A DNA stretch of 64,000 nt, taken from JAIQFL01 sp035295745. GTDB taxonomy: Bacteria > Acidobacteriota > Terriglobia > Bryobacterales > Bryobacteraceae. The DNA is taken from contig DATGIL010000009.1 in the NCBI GenBank assembly GCA_035295745.1, positions 1 through 64,000 of the forward strand. Reading direction: 5' to 3'. The translations under genes were made by a program, and so were the position numbers. Positions 52,921 through 61,659 of this stretch are shown here, one piece after another (position 1 is the first letter of the stretch; each line of letters opens with the position of its first letter). A model generated the notes under the pieces. The model did no database searches and was not told the origin of the DNA. It saw only the letters and a list, made by a program, of their open reading frames with translations.

Positions 52921-53940
52921 CTACACCTCGTACGCGACCTCTTCCTGCGACATCGTCAGGGCCATGATTGCCTTCGCGGTGTGCAGCCGGTTCTCGGCCT
53001 CCTGGTACACCACGGAGTGCGGGCCGTCAATGACCTCATCGGTCACTTCGTTGCCGCGGTCGGCGGGCAGTGGGTGCATGTACAGTGCGTCGGAAGCGGC
53101 CGCCGACATGCGTTCGGCATCGCAGATCCAACTGGTGTACTGCTTGGCGATGAGCAGAGATTCCTTCGGATTGCAGCCCATGGTGTCCAGGCATCCCCAG
53201 CTCTTGGGAATCACGATGTCGGCTTCGCGAAACGCCTCGTCCATATTGTTCGTCACGCGGAACTTGCCGCCGCCGCGCCGCGCATTCTCACACGCCGCCT
53301 GAAGAGTGTCAGGCATCAGGCCATATTCCGGCGGATGCGCCAACACCACGTCCATTCCGAACCGCGGCATCAGCATGATGAGCCCTTGAGGCACCGAAAG
53401 CGGCTTTGCGTAGCTCGGCGCGTAGGCCCAGCTCACCGCAATCTTGAGACCTTGCAGATTGCGCCCGCGCAGTTCGCGGATCGTCATCAGGTCTGCGAGC
53501 GTCTGGCAGGGATGATCGACATCGCACTGCATGTTGACTACCGGCACCCGAGCCCAGCGGGCCACTTCACGCATGTAGGCGTTGCCCTCGCCGGGAATCA
53601 GGTCGTGCCGGATGGCGATGCCGTGTCCATAGCTCGACAGGATGATGCCGGTATCTTTCGGGCTCTCGCCGTGCGAGACCTGCATCGCATCGGCTGTCAG
53701 AAAGTGCGCGTGGCCTCCCAACTGCGTCATGCCCGCTTCAAACGAGTTGCGCGTGCGCGTAGACTTGTCGAAGAACATCAGAAACATGGTCTGGTCCGGC
53801 AGATAACGGTGTGCGACCCGCTCCTTGAATTTGCGCTTGAGATCGGACGAGACGTCGAGCATGACATCGAGTTCCGCGTCCGTCCACTCCTGCGTGGTAA
53901 TCCAGTCTCTGCCGGGAAAGAGCGCTTTCTTATTCTCCAT
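52921..53940 (-). CDS. ygeW: Knotted carbamoyltransferase of the YgeW type
   Basis: This 339-residue protein is an aspartate/ornithine-carbamoyltransferase-fold enzyme with the carbamoyl-phosphate motif S60-T-R-T-R64 and VDHPCQTLADL, plus MHPLPADRG. The YgeW family is knotted like AOTCase and its acceptor in purine or allantoin breakdown is not proven. It probably forms carbamoyl phosphate by cleaving a carbamoyl compound, feeding carbamate kinase. It is shorter than E. coli YgeW (about 396 aa). The ATG overlaps ygfK by 11 bp, and AGGAGG lies 7 bp upstream. Confidence 0.9.
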   Translation of the reverse strand: MENKKALFPGRDWITTQEWTDAELDVMLDVSSDLKRKFKERVAHRYLPDQTMFLMFFDKSTRTRNSFEAGMTQLGGHAHFLTADAMQVSHGESPKDTGIILSSYGHGIAIRHDLIPGEGNAYMREVARWARVPVVNMQCDVDHPCQTLADLMTIRELRGRNLQGLKIAVSWAYAPSYAKPLSVPQGLIMLMPRFGMDVVLAHPPEYGLMPDTLQAACENARRGGGKFRVTNNMDEAFREADIVIPKSWGCLDTMGCNPKESLLIAKQYTSWICDAERMSAAASDALYMHPLPADRGNEVTDEVIDGPHSVVYQEAENRLHTAKAIMALTMSQEEVAYEV

Positions 53941-55861
53941 TAGTGACCTCCTGAAGCCCCGCTACATTGGCGAAGTTCACATGCCGCGGGTTGCCGATCG
54001 ATTCGAACAGCAGTTTGAGTTTGAGATAGGGCAATAGGTGCAACGAGACCGTACCGCGCAGTTCGTGCTGCGCGCCACGCGGCTTCCAACTGAGCACCTC
54101 GTTATCGCTCAGCCGTACGGCGGCCTCGGCCTCCGCAGTTTCGAAAAGCGCGATACCCGTGGTCGCGTTGGGCGTCAGTTCATACTTGCGCCCGTCGATG
54201 GTGCCGTAGATGCGGGGCAGGCTCCAATCCACGTAGAAGCCGTTCTGGCCGGCATGGCGGCGATAGCCTTCCAGGCTGCCAAAGAATCGCGGCTTCTCGC
54301 GGAACGGCGCGCCCGTCTCCGGACAGAATACGTCGCAGTTGCCGCACTCGTTGCAGGCATCCGCGTAGTTCGCCAACTGCTGCGACCGCACCAGACGCAG
54401 CGTCCCGCCCGGTACGCGCCGCACACCCAGCGGCGTCAGCTCGAAATTGTCGTAAGGAATGAAGTCCGCCGATGTCTCGTACGCGAAGTTGGCATCGTTC
54501 GGGCAGACCGGAATGCACTTCTCACAATTGATGCAGTCGTACAGCCAGAGCCGCGTGCCGATGTTGCGCGGCACACCTTTGTTGCGCTCCCACCGGTAGC
54601 GTGGATTCGCCGTCGCCTTCGCGATCAGCTCCGCATGGCGGCCCGCATAGTGCGCGACGTAATCCGGGATGTTCGCGACACCCACATCGCGCATGCGAGT
54701 TCCCAGATTCTCCAGGTAGCGGATCAGGCGCCCGTATCCTCCAGGCCGCAGCAGGTCGGTGCAAGTGGTCACCGGAATCAGATTCAACGCCAGCGTGTCC
54801 GCTACATTGTGCGCATCCAGCCCGCCGGAGAACGAAATCGGAACGGCCGCATGCACCGCCCCGCGGAACTTCTGCACCAGGTGCAACGCCAGCACGTGGA
54901 GCGGCGCTCCCGACATGTACATCACATCGCCTTCCAGCAAGTGCTTGTGATTCTTCACGACCAGGGTGTTGCTGAACTTCACGGAGAGGCTCTTTCCGTG
55001 CCGCCTCGCGAAGCCCTGAAGCCTCGGAACCAGATCGATCGCCTCGTCCCACTGCAGATCGTTCGCGAACGCCGCCGGCTTCAACTCGATCTCGCGATAA
55101 CCGAGCACGTCGTGCAGCAGATGTGCCACCTCGTCGCGCCCCAACAGCGTAGGGTTCAACTTGATGCAGACATGGCAGCCCAACTCTCCGATGAGATACT
55201 CCGCGATCCCTTCGATCTCGCCCGCCGGACATCCGTGAAAGGTCGAGAGGCTTACCGTATCGCTGATCTTCTCCGGGAACGGCAGGTCGCGAAATTCCGC
55301 CGGAAGGCCGCCGCGCAGTTCCTCGATCACCGCACGCGCGGCGGTCATCGACCGGATCCACTCCGTCACGCGCCGCGACCGGATGCCTTCCAGCCCGTAT
55401 CCCACGCTCATGTCGAAGACGGTTTCCATGGGGATGCCATCGCCCAACAGCCGCGATGCCTTCAACATCTCCAGGAACATCGCCGCGCCGACGTATTCCC
55501 GCAGAGACTGATCGAGCGTGAGCTCTTGTGACCACTCCACGTTGTACCCGACATTGGCGGCGTCGATGCACGGCCGTGGGATGCGCAATTCGTCGAGTAC
55601 CTGGATCGTTTTCAGCTCGATGATCCGCGAGCCGCCCAGCCACGAGAGCACGATGTTCTGCGCCAGTTGTCCATGTGGCCCCGCCGCGGGTCCGAGCGGC
55701 GTAGCGGCACGGTGGCCGTGGAATTCCACTGAAAGGTCCAGGCCGGGAAACCCGCGGAAGAACTTGTTCTTCGGCAGATCGAAGATCTTGCCGTCACGCT
55801 GAAATTCGAGCACCGCGCGCCGCCACAGCAGGGGCAACGGGATGGGCACTAACTCGGCCAT
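53930..55861 (-). CDS. ygfK: YgfK-like Fe-S oxidoreductase without the NAD(P)H domain
   Basis: This 643-residue protein has an N-terminal DHOD-like barrel (HRAATPLGPAAGPHGQLAQN, ISDTVSLSTFHGCPAGE, CIKLNPTLLG). Two [4Fe-4S] ligand sets follow: Cys443, 446, 449, 453 and Cys503, 506, 509, 513. E. coli YgfK is about 1032 aa and includes a glutamate-synthase-like FAD/NAD(P)H domain, which is missing here. It probably reduces a ring-cleaved purine intermediate with electrons from an external carrier. The start ATG lies 1 bp after the ygeY stop. Confidence 0.85.
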   Translation of the reverse strand: MAELVPIPLPLLWRRAVLEFQRDGKIFDLPKNKFFRGFPGLDLSVEFHGHRAATPLGPAAGPHGQLAQNIVLSWLGGSRIIELKTIQVLDELRIPRPCIDAANVGYNVEWSQELTLDQSLREYVGAAMFLEMLKASRLLGDGIPMETVFDMSVGYGLEGIRSRRVTEWIRSMTAARAVIEELRGGLPAEFRDLPFPEKISDTVSLSTFHGCPAGEIEGIAEYLIGELGCHVCIKLNPTLLGRDEVAHLLHDVLGYREIELKPAAFANDLQWDEAIDLVPRLQGFARRHGKSLSVKFSNTLVVKNHKHLLEGDVMYMSGAPLHVLALHLVQKFRGAVHAAVPISFSGGLDAHNVADTLALNLIPVTTCTDLLRPGGYGRLIRYLENLGTRMRDVGVANIPDYVAHYAGRHAELIAKATANPRYRWERNKGVPRNIGTRLWLYDCINCEKCIPVCPNDANFAYETSADFIPYDNFELTPLGVRRVPGGTLRLVRSQQLANYADACNECGNCDVFCPETGAPFREKPRFFGSLEGYRRHAGQNGFYVDWSLPRIYGTIDGRKYELTPNATTGIALFETAEAEAAVRLSDNEVLSWKPRGAQHELRGTVSLHLLPYLKLKLLFESIGNPRHVNFANVAGLQEVTNGE

Positions 55862-55862
55862 G

Positions 55863-57080
55863 CTACCGCCCGCGTGCGAAGATCATCGGGAACGCGGCGT
55901 AGAATTGCGCAGCCTCCACCAGATCGCGTATCGGTACCCGCTCGATCACGCTATGGGCGACTTCCTCTTCGCCAGGTCCGAAGCCGATCGTCGGCACTCC
56001 CATCAGGCCCATCGACCCGACGCCGTTGGTGCTGAATGTCCACTTGTCCACCACCGGCGGCTTCTTCCACAGCATCTCGTACGTCTCGATCGCGGCTTGC
56101 GCCAGCGGATGCGACTCCTCGAGCACCCAGGTCGGGTAGTATTTCTCCATCGGGTATCGCAGACCGGTATAGCTAGGCACTTCGTAGCTGAGGATCTCGA
56201 CCTCGGCGTCCCCCGCGGAGGGCAGCGCCTTCACTTCGGCCACCGCGCTTTCCTTGGTTTCGCCGGCGGTCAATCGGCGATCCAGATGTACCGAGCAGGC
56301 GCCCGGCACCGCGCACAGTGAGGGCGAGAGCGAGCGAATTTCCGTGACCGCGATGGTGCCCTTTCCGAGGAATGGATCGTTCCGCAGGCGCGTATTGAGT
56401 TGCTCCACCTCTTGCACCAGCCGGCTCATCTTGTAAATCGGATTGTCCCCGCGCTCCGGCGCGCTGGCGTGACACGACTTCCCCCTCAGATGAACCTCAA
56501 TCTCCATCCTGCCGCGATGCCCGCGATAGATCCGCAGACTGGAAGGCTCGGTGATCACTACGCAATCGGGCGTGATGCCGTCTTCCTTGAGGATGTAGAG
56601 CCACGGCAGACCGTCGCAGTCCTCTTCCTGCACCGAGCCGACCACCCAAAGCGTGTAGTCTCCCGTGAGGCCGAGTTCCTTGATCATCTTGCCGGCGTAC
56701 ACCATGCTCGCCATGCCGGCCCGCTGGTCACACGCGCCGCGGCCGAAGATGTAGCCGTCCTCCACCTTGCCCTGATACGGATCCCACGCCCATTCTTTGG
56801 GGTCGCCCACGCCGACGGTGTCCGTGTGCGAGTCCATCATGATCACGGTCTTGCCCGACCCGATGCGTCCCAGGATATTGCCCATGGGATCGATGCGGAC
56901 CTCGTCGAAGCCAACCTTCACCATTTCCTGGCGGATCCGCTGGATCACCGGCCCCTCGTGGCAACTCTCCGCCGGAATCGCGATCAGGTCGCGCAGAAAG
57001 CGCACCATTTCGGCCTCATGCGACTTCGCGGCTTTTTCCAGTTCGCCCGCCGCGATGTTCAAAACGGTTGATGAAATCAT
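55863..57080 (-). CDS. ygeY: YgeY-type M20 metallohydrolase
   Basis: This 405-residue enzyme is an M20-family hydrolase of the YgeY type. The metal ligands include His in MMDSHTDTVG, Asp and Glu in RGACDQRAGM and VQEEDCDG, and EPSS. It probably hydrolyses an N-carbamoyl or ureido intermediate. I chose ATG at 57080 because GGAG sits about 10 bp upstream. A TTG at 57089 would overlap the Mo-subunit stop but is too close to that site. It lies directly after the molybdenum subunit gene. Confidence 0.9.
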   Translation of the reverse strand: MISSTVLNIAAGELEKAAKSHEAEMVRFLRDLIAIPAESCHEGPVIQRIRQEMVKVGFDEVRIDPMGNILGRIGSGKTVIMMDSHTDTVGVGDPKEWAWDPYQGKVEDGYIFGRGACDQRAGMASMVYAGKMIKELGLTGDYTLWVVGSVQEEDCDGLPWLYILKEDGITPDCVVITEPSSLRIYRGHRGRMEIEVHLRGKSCHASAPERGDNPIYKMSRLVQEVEQLNTRLRNDPFLGKGTIAVTEIRSLSPSLCAVPGACSVHLDRRLTAGETKESAVAEVKALPSAGDAEVEILSYEVPSYTGLRYPMEKYYPTWVLEESHPLAQAAIETYEMLWKKPPVVDKWTFSTNGVGSMGLMGVPTIGFGPGEEEVAHSVIERVPIRDLVEAAQFYAAFPMIFARGR

Positions 57081-57085
57081 AATCT

Positions 57086-59407
57086 TCAAACTCCGACCAA
57101 CTCGCCTTCTGGCACGCGGACCGCGCGCAATTCCCGGAGCACGTCTTCCGGGCGCATCGGCAGTTTCCGCATCCGTACGCCGGTCGCGTGATAGATCGCG
57201 TTGGCGATCGCCGGCGCCGGGCCGTTAATCGGCACTTCCGAGATCGATTTCGCGCCGTACGGGCCCAGCGGCTCCTCGGTCTCTACCAGAATCGTCGTCA
57301 GTTTCGGCATGTCCATCGCGGAGAAGATCTTGTAGTCGAGGAAATTCGCATTCAACGGCCGTCCCGCATCGTCCAGCAGCAGTTCCTCAGTGAGCGCATA
57401 ACCCATGCCCTGCGCCACCGCGCCTTCCACCTGCCCCTCCGCTTGCATTGGATTGATCGCCGTTCCCGGATCGACCGCCGTCGCCAGGTGCAGCACACGC
57501 ACCTTACCGGTCTCGGTATCCACTTCCACTTCCGCGAACGTGGCGCAGAAAGGCGGCGGACTATCGGTATTGAAGTGCGAGGCGCCGTCCATGATCTGCA
57601 TTTTGTCCTTGTACATCGCCTGCAGCGCGATCTCCGTCATGGACACCGACTTCGGAGGGTCGTCCAGAGTGTAGACGCGGTTGTCGCCCCACCCCAAACG
57701 CTCGACCGGCGTCGCGAGCAGGCCTGCCGCCACTTCCAGCACCTTCACCCGCACCTTCTCCGCGGCCTTCTTCACCGCGCCACCCGAAATGATCGTAGTG
57801 CTCGAGGCGTATGCGCCCACGTCGAATGGCGTCGTGTCCGTATCACCCGATGTGATCACGATCTTGTCGAGACTCACCCCGAGTGTCTCCGCCGCAATCT
57901 GCGAGAGCACCGTGTCCGCGCCCGCGCCCACGTCCGACGCGCCCACATGCAGGAAGAACGAGCCGTCCTCGTTCATCCGGAGCAGCGCTGTCGCCCAATC
58001 CACTCCCGCGATCCCGCTGCCCTGCATCGAGCACGACATGCCCACGCCGCGTTTGACCGGACCCTTGCCCGGCGGCGTGGCCCGCTTCCGTTCCCACTCG
58101 ATCGCCGCCGCGCCACGATCCAGACACTCCGGCAATCCGCAACTGCGCATCACTCGCGGCAGACCTTCGCGGCCCTCGCCCAACTGCGCCGAGAGGCGGT
58201 CGACATCGCCGAGCCCGATCATGTTCTTGCGCCGCAACGCCAGCGGGTCCATGCCGAGGCGCTCCGCGATCTCATCGACCACGGTTTCCTGTGCGAAGAA
58301 TCCCTGCGGACATCCGTAGCCGCGGAACGCGCCCGCCACCGGCGCATTGGTGTAGACCACGTGACATTCGAAGCGCATGTTGGGCACGCGATAGAGCGGC
58401 AACACCTTGCTCCCCGTATTGCCCTGCACGGTTGTGGAGTGGCTGCCATACGCTCCTGTGGTGGCAGCTACCGTCATCTGGCTGGCCAGGAACGTGCCGT
58501 CGCGCTTTACACCCATCTTCATCCGCAAAATCTGCGGATGCCGGCTGCGCGCCATGTAGAACTCTTCTTCACGCGAGAATTCGATTTTCACCGGCCGGCG
58601 CGATGCCAACGCCAGCGCGCCGCAGATGTCTTCGAGCAGCATCTCCTGCTTGCCGCCGAAGCCCCCGCCGATTCGCGGCTTGATCACGTGCACCTGGCTC
58701 ACCGGCATTTGCAGGATCATCGCCACCTGGCGACGCGCGTGAAACGGAACCTGCGTACTGCTGCGAATGGTCAGGCGCCCGTCGGGGTCCACCCATGCGA
58801 TGGTCACGTGAGTCTCGAGTGGGCAATGCTGCTGACGTCCCGTGCGAAACTCGCGCTCCACGATCAGGTCGCACTCGCGGAAGGCCGCTTCTACGCTCCC
58901 GATTTCGCGCAGAATGTAGCCTGCGATATTGCGCGAGCGATCGTAAATCTTAGTGGAGTCCGGCTCGTCATGAATCACAGGAGCACCCGGCGCCATCGCC
59001 TCTTCGATGCCCAGTACCGCCGGTAGCACCTCATACTCCACTTCGATCAATGCGAGTGCCTTCTCGGCGATGGCCCGCGTCTCGGCTGCAACCGCCGCTA
59101 CCCGGTCGCCCACGAACCGCACCTTGCTGTCGAGCAGGTAGGTGTCATAAGGCGAGGGCTCGGGCCACGCCTGGCCCGCCGTGGTGTGCGGCACGCGCGG
59201 CACATCCTGATACGTCAGCACCGCGTGCACACCCGCGAGTGCCTTCGCTTTCGATGTATCGATGCGCCGGATGCGCGCGTGGGCATGCGGGCTGGGCAAG
59301 ATCTTCCCGATCAGCATTCCGGACATCTGGATGTCGTCGGTGAAAGCGGGCCGCCCGGTCACCAGCTTGACGCCGTCTACTTTGCGGACATTTTGACCGA
59401 CAATCAT
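57086..59407 (-). CDS. Molybdenum hydroxylase large (Mo) subunit, XDH/XdhD type
   Basis: This 773-residue subunit matches xanthine-dehydrogenase-like molybdopterin subunits. It has GGGFGGK at 247-253, FRGYGCPQG at 361-369 and the catalytic glutamate Glu724 in AKSISEVPINGPAP. Such enzymes hydroxylate purines, aldehydes or N-heterocycles using water. The operon context points to a purine. E. coli XdhD is a fused 956-aa protein; here the Fe-S part is encoded separately. ATG at 59407 overlaps the Fe-S gene by 4 bp; the frame upstream to 59755 is only a shadow of that gene. Confidence 0.9.
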   Translation of the reverse strand: MIVGQNVRKVDGVKLVTGRPAFTDDIQMSGMLIGKILPSPHAHARIRRIDTSKAKALAGVHAVLTYQDVPRVPHTTAGQAWPEPSPYDTYLLDSKVRFVGDRVAAVAAETRAIAEKALALIEVEYEVLPAVLGIEEAMAPGAPVIHDEPDSTKIYDRSRNIAGYILREIGSVEAAFRECDLIVEREFRTGRQQHCPLETHVTIAWVDPDGRLTIRSSTQVPFHARRQVAMILQMPVSQVHVIKPRIGGGFGGKQEMLLEDICGALALASRRPVKIEFSREEEFYMARSRHPQILRMKMGVKRDGTFLASQMTVAATTGAYGSHSTTVQGNTGSKVLPLYRVPNMRFECHVVYTNAPVAGAFRGYGCPQGFFAQETVVDEIAERLGMDPLALRRKNMIGLGDVDRLSAQLGEGREGLPRVMRSCGLPECLDRGAAAIEWERKRATPPGKGPVKRGVGMSCSMQGSGIAGVDWATALLRMNEDGSFFLHVGASDVGAGADTVLSQIAAETLGVSLDKIVITSGDTDTTPFDVGAYASSTTIISGGAVKKAAEKVRVKVLEVAAGLLATPVERLGWGDNRVYTLDDPPKSVSMTEIALQAMYKDKMQIMDGASHFNTDSPPPFCATFAEVEVDTETGKVRVLHLATAVDPGTAINPMQAEGQVEGAVAQGMGYALTEELLLDDAGRPLNANFLDYKIFSAMDMPKLTTILVETEEPLGPYGAKSISEVPINGPAPAIANAIYHATGVRMRKLPMRPEDVLRELRAVRVPEGELVGV

Positions 59408-59904
59408 TCCCGGCCTCCCCGCGATAACGCCATCACCGCCTCCACGGGCTTCTCGTACCCCGTGCAACGGCAGTAGTTTCCCGCCATGACGGCGCGCACC
59501 TCTTCTTCCGTCGGATCCGGATTGCGGTCCAGCAGCGCCTTGGCATTCAAAATCATGCCGCCGGTGCAGAATCCGCACTGCACCGCACCGTGGTCCAGGA
59601 ACGCCTCCTGCAGCGGATGGAGCCTGTCGCCCTCCGCCAAACCTTCGATGGTCAGCACGTCGCATCCTTCGGCGTGTGCCGCGAACATCAGGCAGGAGTT
59701 GACCGCTTTGCCGTTGATCAAGACGGTGCAGGCGCCGCACTCGCCCTTTTCGCATCCGCGTTTGACGCCGAAGTAGCCCTCGCGCCGCAGTATGTCGAGC
59801 AGGAGGTCGCCCGGGGCAATCGTCCAGCCGACGTCCTGTCCATTGACCGTCAGCCGGATTTGCATCATCCGGCTATGCATCGCTTTAGAGTGCATCTGCC
59901 TCAT
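59404..59904 (-). CDS. Molybdenum hydroxylase [2Fe-2S] subunit
   Basis: This 166-residue protein is the electron-transfer subunit of the XDH-like enzyme. The N-terminal plant-type cluster is Cys51, 56, 59 and 71 (GCEKGECGACTVLING), and the C-terminal helical cluster is Cys110, 113, 145 and 147 (QCGFCTGGM, NYCRCTGY). It passes electrons from the Mo subunit to the FAD subunit. ATG at 59904 overlaps the FAD gene stop by 4 bp and has GGAGAGGTG upstream; a longer frame to 59931 is less likely. Confidence 0.94.
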   Translation of the reverse strand: MRQMHSKAMHSRMMQIRLTVNGQDVGWTIAPGDLLLDILRREGYFGVKRGCEKGECGACTVLINGKAVNSCLMFAAHAEGCDVLTIEGLAEGDRLHPLQEAFLDHGAVQCGFCTGGMILNAKALLDRNPDPTEEEVRAVMAGNYCRCTGYEKPVEAVMALSRGGRE

Positions 59905-60764
59905 AGAGAGCACCTCTCCAGGACGGCGCACTCCTGGAGTGCGCGTTTAGCCAGCACGCGGCACATGGCGCGGCGATATTCAGCCGAGGCGCGCACGTCC
60001 GTGATCGGCTTCGCCGTCCGCGCCACCTCGTCGCAGATCTCCGCCACCAGCGCATCATCGAAGACGCGCCCAGCGGCCAACTCCTCCGCCACGGTCGCGC
60101 GCAGGGGACACGGACCAACTGCCCCCATCGCGACGCGCAGCCACTCGACGCGACCGTCCGCGTTCAACGCGAGGCCGCACGCCACGTTCACCAGCGAGAG
60201 GTCGAGTTCCGTGCGTCCCAGTTTCTGGAACGACCAGTTGCCACCGGCGGGCGGCACCGGGATCGCCACTTCCAACAACAAAGCGCCGTCCAGCAGAGCG
60301 GTTCGCTCCTGGGAATAAAGCGCGGCGAGCGCCCGTTTCTTCCGTCCACGCCGCCTCGCGAGCACTACTTCCGCATCCAGCGCCAGCAGCGTTGTAGCCA
60401 GATCCGCCGCCGCGCAGCCATTGGCCAGATTTCCGCCCACGGTGCCGACATTGCGAATCTGTACCGATCCGCTGGTCGACGCCGCCCGCGCCAGGATTCC
60501 ACCTGCCAATCCATGGATGATGGGAGACGCCTCGAGCGCCGCCATCGTGACCGTCGCCCCCAGCGTGCAGACATTCGCCTGCAGTTGAATGTAATCGAGC
60601 CCGGCTCCGGTGATATCGATCAGGAAACGAATCGACTCGTCAGCTTCGACCGCAACGTCGGTGCCACCCGCCACGACCCGTGCCCGGCCATTTCCGCTGT
60701 GAAGCAATCGAAGTGCTTCGCGAACGCTGGCCGGCCGATAGAACGCCTCGACCTTGTCGAACAT
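59901..60764 (-). CDS. Molybdenum hydroxylase FAD subunit (YgfM-like)
   Basis: This 287-residue CO-dehydrogenase-medium-chain-type FAD protein has VVAGGTDV for pyrophosphate binding, ASTSGSVQIRNVGTVGGNLA for FAD, and a C-terminal cap. It completes the three-subunit Mo hydroxylase. It is the first gene of the operon. ATG at 60764 begins the family sequence MFDKVEAFYRPAS; the frame to 60821 runs through the promoter region. Confidence 0.92.
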   Translation of the reverse strand: MFDKVEAFYRPASVREALRLLHSGNGRARVVAGGTDVAVEADESIRFLIDITGAGLDYIQLQANVCTLGATVTMAALEASPIIHGLAGGILARAASTSGSVQIRNVGTVGGNLANGCAAADLATTLLALDAEVVLARRRGRKKRALAALYSQERTALLDGALLLEVAIPVPPAGGNWSFQKLGRTELDLSLVNVACGLALNADGRVEWLRVAMGAVGPCPLRATVAEELAAGRVFDDALVAEICDEVARTAKPITDVRASAEYRRAMCRVLAKRALQECAVLERCSL

Positions 60765-60792
60765 AAAGGACCGCCAAAGTACCGTTGCTTCA

Positions 60793-60821
60793 CATATATC
60801 AGCCTTCCAGGTCCGATACAA
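60793..60821 (-). promoter_or_regulatory. Candidate sigma-70-like promoter for the purine-type operon
   Basis: On the minus strand a TTGTAT (plus-strand 60816-60821) and a TATATG (60793-60798) are separated by exactly 17 bp. The -10 would start transcription near 60786, about 22 nt before the first ATG (60764). The -10 is only a 4/6 match. It overlaps the 90-bp divergent gap to the SDR gene, so both operons may share regulatory DNA. Confidence 0.4.
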
Positions 60822-60854
60822 CTAAATTCGCCCACATGCTACCCTTGATTTCCT

Positions 60855-61646
60855 ATGCCGCAGCGGTTTGAAAATCAGGTGGTACTAGTCACGGGGGCGG
60901 GCCACGGCATCGGACGCGCCATCGCCGAGCGCTTCGCCGCGGAAGGCGCGTCGATCGTCGTGAATGACGTGGATGAGACTCGCGCTCGAGAGGTTGTGCA
61001 GGCGATCCCCGAAGGCAAGGCAATAGCCATAGCCGCCGACGTCTCCAGCAAGCAGCAGGTAGACGCCATGTTTGATACCGCTCTGGCCCGCTTCGGCACG
61101 ATCGATGTCTTGGTGAACAACGCCGGCAACATTCACGCCGCGCGCCACTTCCTCGATGGCGACGAGGAGTGGTGGGACAAGCTCTTGGGCGTGAATCTCA
61201 AAGGCGCGTTCCTATGCTCGCACCGCGCCGCCCAGGTGATGGTCCGCAAAGGGTCGGGCGTCATCATCAATATGTCGAGCGGGGGCGCCACCCGCGCGCA
61301 CCGCGGCAATGTGGCCTACGACGCCTCAAAAGGCGGGATTGAAGCGATGACCCGGGCGATGGCGCTCGATCTGGCCCCCTACGGCGTCCGTGTGAACGCG
61401 GTCGTACCCGGTCTGATCCTCACGTACGATCTAAGCGACGCCGACGCGATCGAGCGAGGCAAGGTGGTGCCGATGGGCCGCCTGGGAACTCCTGAGGATC
61501 TGGCAGGCCCCACCGTCTTCCTGGCCACGGAGGATGCCCGCTACATCACCGGTACATGCCTGGCAGTCGACGGTGGCGTCCTCGTGCAGCAGCGCTCCAC
61601 GCCGGTAGATACGTTCCCGCTCAGTCGCTTCCCCAAGATCCCGTAG
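60855..61646 (+). CDS. Short-chain dehydrogenase/reductase
   Basis: This 263-residue SDR has the nucleotide motif TGAGHGIG (13-20), NNAG at 88-91, and the catalytic set Asn114, Ser142, Tyr155 and Lys159 (YDASK). Asp38 after the second strand suggests NAD(H) preference. It oxidises a hydroxyl or reduces a keto group of an unknown small molecule. It diverges from the molybdenum-hydroxylase operon and may be co-regulated with it, but no direct functional link is evident. It is convergent with the FAD/SLH gene (13-bp gap). Confidence 0.92.
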   Translation: MPQRFENQVVLVTGAGHGIGRAIAERFAAEGASIVVNDVDETRAREVVQAIPEGKAIAIAADVSSKQQVDAMFDTALARFGTIDVLVNNAGNIHAARHFLDGDEEWWDKLLGVNLKGAFLCSHRAAQVMVRKGSGVIINMSSGGATRAHRGNVAYDASKGGIEAMTRAMALDLAPYGVRVNAVVPGLILTYDLSDADAIERGKVVPMGRLGTPEDLAGPTVFLATEDARYITGTCLAVDGGVLVQQRSTPVDTFPLSRFPKIP

Positions 61647-61659
61647 CGCACTCGTAGGA

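Noticed and set aside
54038..55531. A 497-codon open frame on the plus strand
   Set aside because: It is antisense to ygfK with the same Arg-rich shadow composition.
57188..59026. A 612-codon open frame on the plus strand
   Set aside because: It is antisense to the Mo subunit gene and extremely Arg/His-rich.
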